Position numbers and translations under genes: made by a program. Below are positions 8,883 through 15,875 of a DNA stretch of 64,000 nt, in pieces. Location of the stretch: positions 62,001-126,000 of the forward strand of contig NZ_JABEQJ010000002.1 of assembly GCF_014174255.1 (NCBI RefSeq). The letters are read 5' to 3'. The stretch comes from Gluconacetobacter sacchari (GTDB taxonomy: Bacteria > Pseudomonadota > Alphaproteobacteria > Acetobacterales > Acetobacteraceae). Every line of letters starts with the position of its first letter. Position 1 is the stretch's first letter. The notes under the pieces are model-generated. The model saw only the letters and a program-made list of their open reading frames with translations, searched no databases and was not told the DNA's origin.

Positions 8883-9323
8883 TCAGGTCCGCTTCGGACG
8901 GAGATCAGCGGCCAGCCCCTTCGCGCAGGCTTCGTGACGAAGAGCAGCCAGGCGGCGGTCGGGACGGGCCGAGGCGTGGAGGGCGGCTTCCTCGCGGCTG
9001 ATGCAGACGTTCAACCCAGTGCGGATTGTGGGCGCATCGCTCGGCTGCATTTCGGCGAGTTCGAGCAGAGCGGCATCGACGGCATCCGCGTTCTGGCGGG
9101 CGCCCACATAGTTCGCGGCGGTGTCGGGAACGGACATGATGCGGTCGTTGATGAACTGGCCGATCAGATGCGGCTGTGCGGTCGCGCTGGTGTCGTCATT
9201 CAGCGTGATCGAGGGCAGCCCATCGACATGGACCGGCCCACAGGCGGACAGAGCCAGCAGGGTTCCCAGGCTGTATGCTGTCGCGATCAGGCGACGGGTT
9301 GAGCGGTAATGACTTGAGAACAT
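8883..9323 (-). CDS. Lipoprotein of the transfer operon
   Basis: A 146-residue protein with a signal peptide ending in a lipobox L-S-A-C; the Cys at about residue 28 should be lipidated. The mature part is mixed and has one further Cys pair (C-I-S near 107 and a Cys near 133). Size, lipobox and position between conjugation genes suggest an outer-membrane lipoprotein of the transfer apparatus, comparable in role to DotD/TraH or VirB7-type proteins. No specific family match can be claimed. Its start lies only four bases after the stop of the upstream gene 9328-10026, a sign of translational coupling. Confidence 0.55.
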   Translation of the reverse strand: MFSSHYRSTRRLIATAYSLGTLLALSACGPVHVDGLPSITLNDDTSATAQPHLIGQFINDRIMSVPDTAANYVGARQNADAVDAALLELAEMQPSDAPTIRTGLNVCISREEAALHASARPDRRLAALRHEACAKGLAADLRPKRT

Positions 9324-9327
9324 TGTC

Positions 9328-10026
9328 TTATTCCATCTCGGTCATGCCCGTGAGCAGATCGCGGACGCATGTGCGGTTGAAATCGAGCAGATCGAGTTGA
9401 GCGCTGCCGCGAACGATGTGATCGGGGGCTGCTGCGCGCAGTTTTGCGAACATCGCCTCCCGCCGGCGGCCACACGCTTCGTAGCCATTGGTTACTCGAC
9501 TGCTGATTGTTGGATTTGGATCATTGACGAGACCGGTCATGATCTCGTCGATCTTGCGGCCCATGGCAGCGCCCTGAACGGTGTTCTCAGGCCGGCTCAT
9601 GCGGCCAATCGAGGCCAGAGCAGCGGTCACCGCCGGAGAGGACACTGGGACGGCCGGCGCAGCGACCGGGGCTGGGGCGGCGGACTGAGTGGCCGGTGCC
9701 GAAGTCGAAGACGCCTGCGCTGCCGATGCGGCCTGAGCCTGGGCCTGGGCCTGGGCCGCATGTTTCCTGGCCTCGGCGGCGGCGAGGGCGGCCTGGGCGC
9801 GGGCATCGGCCGCCCGCTGATACACGATCTCGTCAGCAGTGAATGCACGATCGAACCACGCCGGCATCGTCAGCGCATGGCCGCCGACGCCGGAGATGGC
9901 AGAGAGCGCGAGGACGATACCGGCGCCGTAGGAGACCAGGGCGGGCGTGTAGAACGGCCGCATTGCCGCCCTGACACGGTGCCCGGCGACGTGGCCGGGC
10001 GTGATCAATTTTTGGAACTCCTGCAT
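9328..10026 (-). CDS. Membrane-anchored protein with Ala/Gln-rich linker
   Basis: A 232-residue protein with one membrane helix at about residues 30-50. It is followed by an Ala/Gln-rich stretch (Q-A repeats at about 85-105), a Pro/Ala/Ser linker (about 105-135) and a globular C-terminal domain with two Cys. A single N-terminal anchor, an extended linker and a periplasmic domain are typical of envelope-spanning parts of secretion machines, but I cannot assign a VirB or Dot name. It is the first gene of a tight minus-strand group running to 5546. Confidence 0.5.
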   Translation of the reverse strand: MQEFQKLITPGHVAGHRVRAAMRPFYTPALVSYGAGIVLALSAISGVGGHALTMPAWFDRAFTADEIVYQRAADARAQAALAAAEARKHAAQAQAQAQAASAAQASSTSAPATQSAAPAPVAAPAVPVSSPAVTAALASIGRMSRPENTVQGAAMGRKIDEIMTGLVNDPNPTISSRVTNGYEACGRRREAMFAKLRAAAPDHIVRGSAQLDLLDFNRTCVRDLLTGMTEME

Positions 10027-10631
10027 GTGAGAACTCCAGTGTTAGCGAGCGAGGATCGCATCGCCGTCACTGTTAGATTATCACGGAAGTTGCACACTTA
10101 CCTGTCGTGAGCCGGTTTCCAGGGAGGCCGCCACTCACCTCGATGCGGAAAAGAGATGAAATATAAAGGGTAATTGCGATATTGATGGTAAGTGACTGAT
10201 TGCATTATTGATTTATCGCCGCGCTAATCCTTGAAAATATTGCGTCGGGAACTGGTCTGTTTTGAATCGGCGAGTTTCTGGTGCCTGCCGAGGTGCGCAG
10301 AAATGGCGGAAAACGGCCATTCCTGAAAACGGATTCCAGGAAGATTCCGAATGGATTCCGGCCGATTCATTTTTCTCGAAAAAATATTTGTGACGCTGGG
10401 GAATGTCGGAATCCGGGGGGCGATCGGATGGTCGGATTCCCGGCGGATTCAGAGAAGATGCTATTCGCTGAATGACATAACCATCTGAAAAGGCGCGATA
10501 ATTATTAATGAGGTCTTCATTGGTGCCTTGCCGAGCTTGGCCGAGAACGGAATCTGGAGAGAGAGGCACTTACCATAGTTCCGAAAGCCAATGTGTAGTC
10601 CGTCGATTGTCGCGGATCGGCTTCGGAGATT
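10027..10631. other. Intergenic region with GGATTCC cluster and a GGCGGAAAAC hairpin
   Basis: This 605-bp divergent region carries no convincing gene. It separates the minus-strand transfer operon from the plus-strand TpsB gene and should hold promoters for both. It contains AATGGCGGAAAACGGCCATT (10302-10321), a member of a hairpin family found elsewhere in the element, and seven GGATTC-type hexamers or heptamers between 10331 and 10451. The stretch around 10140-10210 is clearly richer in A and T than its surroundings. Confidence 0.5.
10331..10451. repeat. GGATTCC motif cluster
   Basis: GGATTCC or close variants (GATTCC, GATTCA, GGATTCA) occur at 10331, 10343, 10353, 10364, 10434 and 10445, and in reverse (GGAATCC) at 10408. 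They lie upstream of the TpsB gene in a region without an open frame of interest and could be binding sites for a regulator. Confidence 0.45.
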
Positions 10632-12398
10632 ATGACGATGATGCGCCGAAATATGGTGGTTACTGCGTCCGCGATTGCGATGATTGTCGGATGGAGCGCA
10701 AATGTTTACGCGCAGGCATATAACAGGGTCGCACCGCATGCGGCCGACGTGTCCAGCCCGGTCCTGGCGAGCGAGCCGGCGGTGACGCCGAATCTACTGC
10801 CGGATACGGAGCAGGTAGGGACGAAACGGCTGCTGGGGATATCCGTGGTTCCGCCGGGTCTGGACGGATGGCAGGGGGCCGGTGACGGGGTGTTCGTCAG
10901 TCGGGAACTGGACGATACGCTGAGGGGGACTTCGTTCCAGGCGGCGATGCGGGCCAGGATCGGCAAGCCGCTGACGATGGCGGACATCAATGCCGTGGTG
11001 GACGCTATATATAAAGAGTATCGCCGAGCCGGTCGGCCATTCCTGTTTGTGTCCATCCCGCCGCAGAAAGTCTCTGGGGGCCACATCCAGATCGTCGTTG
11101 ATGAGTATCGCGTCGGGAAGGTGAGCGTGAGCGGGAGCAGGTGGTTCCGGACTGCTGATCTGCTGAACGTCGGCGGGCTGGAGAGCGGGCAACGGCTGAC
11201 GTTGGGGCGGGAGCAGGAGGCGCTGGATCGACTGAATGGCAATCCATTTCGGTCCGCCGTTGCCGTCACGTCGTCCGGGACTGAGCGAGGTCAGGGCGAC
11301 GTGACGCTGAAAGTCTCCGATCACATGCCGCTGCGCGGATACGCCGGGTTCGATACGGGCGGAACACCTATCCTTGGCAGGCAGGAATGGTTCCTGGGTG
11401 GCTCTGTGGGCCGGTTGCCGCTCGACGGGACGCTGAGTTACCAGTTCACCCATGCTGTCTCTGAGCGGTATTCAGCGCATGCCCTGAACTACTCGATGAC
11501 CCTGCCGTGGCGCGACCGCATCCAGGTCTTCGGCGATTACGCATGGGAGCGCCCGGAGATCAGCATGGGGAGCGCGCTGGGGCCGATCCGCATGACCGAG
11601 AACGGCCATTCCGGGCAAGCGTCGATCAGGTATCTCCACGATTTCCGGCCATTGTTCCTGGGTGACGTTCTGATCAGGCAGCAGCTTTCTGGCGGATTCG
11701 ACTACAAAACGACGAACAATGCGATCGAGTTCGGCGGGGTCAATGTTTACGCGGGCAGTGCTGAAGTCGCGCAGTTTCCGATCTCGTATCTGGTCGATGA
11801 GACGGACAAATGGGGTCGGACGACCTTCCGGAACACGTTGACGTTTTCTCCGGGGGGCCTGACCGGGGGCAATAGCAAGAAGGCCATGCAGGCCATCGTG
11901 CCGGGGGCGCGGTCGGATTACGTCTATGACACGATGTCGTTGTCGAGGCAGACGTATCTGCCGCTCGGGATGTCCTGGTCGATGGATGCGGTCGGGCAAG
12001 TCGCCAGTGGGAACCTGATGTATAGCAACCAGATCGGGCTCGGCGGCCTCTATACGACGCGCGGGTATTTCACGTCCTCTGCATATGGGTCGGTGGGTGT
12101 GACGGTGCAGAACGAACTGCACTCGCCGGCCTGGAGTGTCTGGAGGGGGTGGGATACGGAGCAGATCGGGGCGTTTGTCGATTATGGACATGTCTCGCAG
12201 GTGAAACGGATTCCCCAGGGAGTGAATCGCCTGGACCTGGCGTCGGTGGGGCTGGATGCGAAGATGAAAGTCAGGGACTACCTGGATGTGACCTTCAATG
12301 TCGGGTGGCGGCTCGCGGGGATGCCAGCGGAAAGGCGGAGTGAGGGCTACGGCGACCGGGGCGCGTTCGGGAATGTCGCAGTGACAGTCGGATTCTGA
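10632..12398 (+). CDS. Two-partner secretion outer-membrane transporter (TpsB, FhaC/ShlB family)
   Basis: A 588-residue outer-membrane protein that should export the large TpsA exoprotein encoded at 22403-27538. It starts with a signal peptide ending near AYA or VYA-QA (about residue 28). A POTRA-like region follows at about 95-165 (IGKPLTMADINAVVDAIYKE, then Y-R-R-A-G-R-P), and then a 16-strand-type beta-barrel. The TRGYF segment near residue 478 corresponds to the conserved VRGY loop of this family. The last residue is Phe after alternating hydrophobic residues, the usual barrel-assembly signal. GGAG lies seven bases before the ATG. It is unusual that TpsA is not adjacent but 10 kb away. 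Confidence 0.85.
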   Translation: MTMMRRNMVVTASAIAMIVGWSANVYAQAYNRVAPHAADVSSPVLASEPAVTPNLLPDTEQVGTKRLLGISVVPPGLDGWQGAGDGVFVSRELDDTLRGTSFQAAMRARIGKPLTMADINAVVDAIYKEYRRAGRPFLFVSIPPQKVSGGHIQIVVDEYRVGKVSVSGSRWFRTADLLNVGGLESGQRLTLGREQEALDRLNGNPFRSAVAVTSSGTERGQGDVTLKVSDHMPLRGYAGFDTGGTPILGRQEWFLGGSVGRLPLDGTLSYQFTHAVSERYSAHALNYSMTLPWRDRIQVFGDYAWERPEISMGSALGPIRMTENGHSGQASIRYLHDFRPLFLGDVLIRQQLSGGFDYKTTNNAIEFGGVNVYAGSAEVAQFPISYLVDETDKWGRTTFRNTLTFSPGGLTGGNSKKAMQAIVPGARSDYVYDTMSLSRQTYLPLGMSWSMDAVGQVASGNLMYSNQIGLGGLYTTRGYFTSSAYGSVGVTVQNELHSPAWSVWRGWDTEQIGAFVDYGHVSQVKRIPQGVNRLDLASVGLDAKMKVRDYLDVTFNVGWRLAGMPAERRSEGYGDRGAFGNVAVTVGF

Positions 12399-12406
12399 TT
12401 GCGAGA

Positions 12407-12730
12407 GGTAACACCGAGGCGACAGGTAACACGAGTGGTAACAGAGAATTCTGTGTCGTATCAGTGCGTTATTGAGGCGTGTTACCTCTGTTACCGGTGT
12501 TACCTCGGTTTTTGGGAGAGGGCTGTAGTGTGGGTGGAAAAATAAATAATTACCGGAGCAGCCTGGACGGACCGCATTGAGGGGGCAGGCATTGTTAATT
12601 ATTTTCGTCTCGCGTGAAGGTGTCCTTTTTGACTGGTAACAGAGGTAACACTGGTAACAGATATAAAGAATGGCGGTTTTCTGCCGTTTTCCAGGCATTG
12701 AGTGTTACCTGTGGTGTTACCTCTGTTACC
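12407..12730. repeat. GGTAACA array: four triplets in alternating orientation
   Basis: The heptamer GGTAACA occurs forward at 12407, 12425 and 12437, reversed (TGTTACC) at 12480, 12489 and 12498, forward at 12635, 12644 and 12653, and reversed at 12703, 12715 and 12724. Most copies within a triplet start 9 bp apart. Each forward triplet faces a reversed triplet, giving two large inverted repeats. It resembles iteron or partition-type DNA, but the binding protein is unknown. Confidence 0.75.
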
Positions 12731-12776
12731 ACTGAGGGGCAGGAACGGGGCTGCCTTGGGGACGGTTACGGGATTT

Positions 12777-13349
12777 CTGAAGGGGGCGCTGAGAGACGCT
12801 CGGGGGATGCCCGGCTGCCGCCGGGGGTGGCGGTGATGGGGCATGTGTAGGGCTGACTAGATGATGGGTTCAGCGACCTGCTGCCGAATGCCATCTTGAT
12901 GCTGATCATTCATCAAGCCGCCCGGCGGAGCCGGGAATACCAGAGCCACGCTCCGCGAGGCCCCCTTCAGCCATCTCATAAACGCCTCACACAGCCCCCG
13001 AGACCTACATCAGAGACCTACAGACCTACATGGACCTACAGCCTAAACGCCATGTAGGTCCCTCGAAAAAGCGCGGAAGACTGCCACTTTTCGGCTACGA
13101 GACCTACAGACCTACATGATTCTTAAAAATACATATTTTACGCGGGGCATCCTCCCGCCTCCAGCCGCCCGCCGCGCCTCGTGTCGCCATACGTCAACGC
13201 GATGCGTATAACAGCGTGTTTTCTGCCGGTTATGTAGGTCTGTAGGTCTCGTGGCATGTTGTCTAATAATATCAATGCGTTGCGTGGGACCTACATGCGT
13301 TTATGATGTAGGTCTCGTGTGGGTCTCTGCGGTGACCCATGTAGGTCTC
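12777..13349. repeat. Duplicated module, copy 1 (with GACCTACA array)
   Basis: This segment is repeated in the same orientation at 35786-36374. The part from 13010 to 13320 differs from the other copy at only a few positions, while the left part is more diverged. It includes twelve GACCTACA/TGTAGGTC octamers: forward at 13002, 13015, 13023, 13033, 13101, 13109 and 13288; reverse at 13053, 13233, 13241, 13307 and 13340. It also holds a run of A+T at 13117-13140 and an inverted pair of CCCGGC..GCCGGG repeats. Confidence 0.8.
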
Positions 13350-13455
13350 CACAATAGACGGTCGCCGGGCATCCTCTCGTCGCTTATCGTTCTCCGGCTC
13401 GACCGGGTGTGCTATGAATCTGCGAACTCAACCGGCCACCAGGAGGGGGACCGCA

Positions 13456-13797
13456 ATGACGCTCGCATCATCTGACCGCCTCGCCGATCCTGATGGCCGT
13501 GCCTGGCTCCGGGCCGCACTCAAGACGGTAAACGCCCCTCTGCCGGTCGAGACAACTCCGGAAGACCTGGTGCATTACGTCCTGGACGATCATCCCGACC
13601 TCCATGCCGCCGTTCGGATCGGCGCGCTGATCGATGAGGTTCCCGGCCGGACCATCGCCAACCTCGTTTCCCGACACGTCTTCAGTTACAATGAGTTGAA
13701 TGCCGCAATGGAGCGCATCCGCTCCGTTGGCATCGATGTGACGGGGACGGAAAATGGGCGCTGGGTCTCAGAGATGGCAGGGTTCGAGGTGGTTTGA
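13456..13797 (+). CDS. Possible antitoxin-like partner of the AbiEii-type gene
   Basis: A 113-residue soluble protein. The ATG at 13456 is preceded by AGGAGGG eight bases upstream, which decides the start against 13414. The sequence is helical and mildly acidic and is not a typical AbiEi antitoxin, which is longer and has a winged helix. It overlaps the nucleotidyltransferase gene by 44 bp, so the two are translationally coupled. Small first genes in such pairs are often antitoxins, but no direct evidence for that is present here. Confidence 0.5.
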   Translation: MTLASSDRLADPDGRAWLRAALKTVNAPLPVETTPEDLVHYVLDDHPDLHAAVRIGALIDEVPGRTIANLVSRHVFSYNELNAAMERIRSVGIDVTGTENGRWVSEMAGFEVV

Positions 13798-14518
13798 ACT
13801 GCTGCCCGATGCGATCCGCATCCTCGACGCTGCCGGGCATAAGGACTGGACGTTCGGGGGCGGGACGGCTCTCGCGCTCTGGCTTGATCACCGGGTCAGC
13901 TACGACATCGACATATTCACCCGAGGCAGTCTGATCCACCTGACCTCCCAGTTCTGCCCGGAGACCAAGCGTGTGCTGGGAGCCGATGGGCAGTCCCAGT
14001 TTCCGGGCCATTATCTGAAACTGGAACTGGAGGGCGGTGAGATCGATTTCCTGACACCACCCCCGCTGACCCGCAGCCCGACGCAGGAGATGCGCCTCGA
14101 AGACATTCTGGCCCATGCTGACGTGGTGGACGCCGGGCCGGCAGGTGACAGGATCATCAACGTCGAGGTTCCGACAGAAATCCTGACACGCAAGATCATG
14201 TTCCGGGGACAGGGGTTCAAGCCGCGCGATGTGTTTGACCTGGCGGCCTCTCTGCGATGGTCGCCTGATGTCCTCGTGCCAGCCGTCGAGGTGTTCAAGG
14301 TCCAGCCCGATGCTCTCGAACAACTGGGGACCCGGCTGACCATGATGCGGCCCGTTTATGAGAAGCAGGCTCAGGAGGTCATCAATCCGCGTCCTGGATA
14401 CGAATATCTACTGTCAGTCGATGCGATTGACCTAAGCCTTGCCGGAATCAGCCGGATCAAGGGGATGGTGGTCGAGCCTGATCCGGGGCTGGAGCCGGGG
14501 CCGGCTCTATCTCCATAA
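13754..14518 (+). CDS. AbiEii-type nucleotidyltransferase (toxin candidate)
   Basis: A 254-residue protein with the nucleotidyltransferase fold signature FGGGTALALWLDHR (about 33-46) followed by YDIDIF (about 50-55). This is the G-G-[ST]..D-x-D arrangement of the AbiEii/DUF1814 family. In AbiE and MenT systems such enzymes modify tRNA and arrest growth, giving phage resistance. The substrate here is unknown. The start at 13754 lies inside the upstream gene; GGACGGA is about six bases before it. Downstream come a Fic gene and an XRE regulator, so this part of the element looks like a small toxin/defence group. Confidence 0.7.
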   Translation: MGAGSQRWQGSRWFELLPDAIRILDAAGHKDWTFGGGTALALWLDHRVSYDIDIFTRGSLIHLTSQFCPETKRVLGADGQSQFPGHYLKLELEGGEIDFLTPPPLTRSPTQEMRLEDILAHADVVDAGPAGDRIINVEVPTEILTRKIMFRGQGFKPRDVFDLAASLRWSPDVLVPAVEVFKVQPDALEQLGTRLTMMRPVYEKQAQEVINPRPGYEYLLSVDAIDLSLAGISRIKGMVVEPDPGLEPGPALSP

Positions 14519-14550
14519 CGGACTGTCTCTTTGACGGGCGAGGGCGGAAT

Positions 14551-15426
14551 ATGAGCGACCACGACCTTGACCGATGCAAGGCAAACATCAGCGCAATGCG
14601 GCAACGGCTTGGTGAGATCAGGCCGCTGGCGTCTGACGCCATATCTTATGTCCGTCGGTTTTATGACATCGAATTCGTTTACGAGTCGAATGCGATCGAA
14701 GGAAACACGCTGACGCTACGAGAAACGTCAGAAGTCATCGAGCACGGCATTGCAATCGGGTCGAAGCGATTGAAAGACTACATCGAGGCGATCGACCATT
14801 ACGATGCCGTCCTGCTGATGCGGAGCCAGGCGGAGAGGCGCGAGATTGCGATACGAGAGGGTGACATCTGCGCTCTGCATCAATGCGTCGTCGCCAGGAG
14901 CGAGCCTCATGTTGGAGGCCGCTATAGCGAATTCCAGCGGCGGATTGCCGGGTCAGGGGTGGTGTTTCCCGACCCTTCGGAAATTCCCGACCTGATGTCG
15001 CAGTTCGGGCAAGACCTCTCACGGATCGCGGCTGACGAAGAAAACTTGCCGGAACGCGCATTCGACGCCCATCTTCGGCTTGTCTCAATTCACCCCTTCT
15101 CGGATGGAAACGGCAGGACCGCCAGGCTGTTGATGAACCTGATTCTCCTGCGTGCAGGCTACCCAATGTTGTCCATCAAACCGGAAGATCGTGGCGCTTA
15201 TCTCGACGTGATCGAACATGCGCAACTGAACAATGACGACAAGCCGTTCCAGGAGTTCATGCACTTCAAGCTGGAGCGCGGAATGTCGTCCTATCTGAGC
15301 GCGATCATCGAAAATACCCCGGCGTTGAGGGATATCAGTCCAGGCGACAACGTGCCTGCCGGCGAGACGAACAAGACAACGAGCCCACGATCATCTGATC
15401 AGGGCATGTCGCCGCTCAGGCCCTGA
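14551..15426 (+). CDS. Fic domain protein (AMP transferase) with N-terminal inhibitory motif
   Basis: A 291-residue protein. The Fic core motif HPFSDGNGRTAR (residues 181-192) matches the HxFx[DE]GNGRxxR consensus perfectly, so it should be catalytically competent and transfer AMP to a hydroxyl side chain. Residues 46-51 (SNAIEG) fit the [ST]xxxE[GN] inhibitory helix placed N-terminal to the Fic core, as in self-inhibited class II Fic proteins. No separate antitoxin is then needed. The C-terminal 60 residues are less conserved and Ser/Thr-rich. It starts 32 bp after the nucleotidyltransferase gene and probably shares its transcript. The target protein is unknown. Confidence 0.85.
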   Translation: MSDHDLDRCKANISAMRQRLGEIRPLASDAISYVRRFYDIEFVYESNAIEGNTLTLRETSEVIEHGIAIGSKRLKDYIEAIDHYDAVLLMRSQAERREIAIREGDICALHQCVVARSEPHVGGRYSEFQRRIAGSGVVFPDPSEIPDLMSQFGQDLSRIAADEENLPERAFDAHLRLVSIHPFSDGNGRTARLLMNLILLRAGYPMLSIKPEDRGAYLDVIEHAQLNNDDKPFQEFMHFKLERGMSSYLSAIIENTPALRDISPGDNVPAGETNKTTSPRSSDQGMSPLRP

Positions 15427-15464
15427 TCGGATGCTGCCATCTGTGTCGCTCCCGTGAGGCCGTC

Positions 15465-15767
15465 TCATTGGAACTCTTCATCCAGGAATGACTTCCGGTG
15501 TTTTTCCATCGTGATAGCGAAACGGCTCGGCCCCTGCTGTTCCTGCGCGGCTGCCTCGGTGGATATATCCCCAACAACGATCCCCAGCGCCGACATGACC
15601 GCCAGGGCGCGCCCCAATTCGACCGATGTGTGCCCTCGCTCAAATGCGATGACCCAGTTCCTGGTCTGCCCGGAAAGCTCCGCGAGCCGCGCCTGCGACA
15701 TACCAAGACTCTGACGCCTCGCCTTGGCTACGTAGCGAAACTCAAACTGCGTTGTCAGTTTTATCAT
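15465..15767 (-). CDS. XRE-family regulator (HipB-like)
   Basis: A 100-residue protein with a helix-turn-helix at about residues 12-65 (ARRQSLGMSQARLAELSGQT, then W-V-I-A-F-E-R-G). The layout is that of HipB-like or y4mF-like XRE regulators. No hipA lies next to it. It is convergent with the Fic gene, whose stop is 38 bp away. Upstream, at 15807-15851, two near-identical inverted repeats (TGCACG..CGTGCA) lie 40 bp before its start and are the likely operator, giving autoregulation and possibly control of the relaxase region. Confidence 0.75.
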   Translation of the reverse strand: MIKLTTQFEFRYVAKARRQSLGMSQARLAELSGQTRNWVIAFERGHTSVELGRALAVMSALGIVVGDISTEAAAQEQQGPSRFAITMEKHRKSFLDEEFQ

Positions 15768-15806
15768 GGTTCCCTCCCACCGATCGGGCTGCCCAGAATG
15801 TAAGGA

Positions 15807-15851
15807 TGCACGCTATACCGTGCAACGAAGTGATGCACGGTTTAGCGTGCA
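15807..15851. promoter_or_regulatory. Pair of TGCACG/CGTGCA operators upstream of the XRE gene
   Basis: Two 18-bp elements with perfect six-base arms, TGCACG-n6-CGTGCA, lie at 15807-15824 and 15834-15851, with centres 27 bp apart. They sit between the start of the XRE regulator (15767) and the end of the relaxase gene (15876). This is the layout expected of a co-operative autoregulatory operator. Confidence 0.6.
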
Positions 15852-15875
15852 TGTGTGTGGCCGCGAGGTTGACGG

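Larger units (their letters stand above)
12399..13455. other. Intergenic region with two iteron-like arrays
   Basis: More than 1 kb without a supportable gene. From left to right it holds twelve GGTAACA motifs (12407-12730), an inverted pair of GCCGGG-rich repeats (about 12777-12975), and twelve GACCTACA motifs (13002-13347) with an A+T-rich stretch at 13117-13140. The right part is almost identical to 35786-36374. Short ORFs here overlap the repeats and show no protein-like features. Confidence 0.6.

Noticed and set aside
12407-13347. CRISPR array
   Set aside because: The repeats are only 7-8 bp, occur in both orientations and have irregular spacing, and no cas gene is present.
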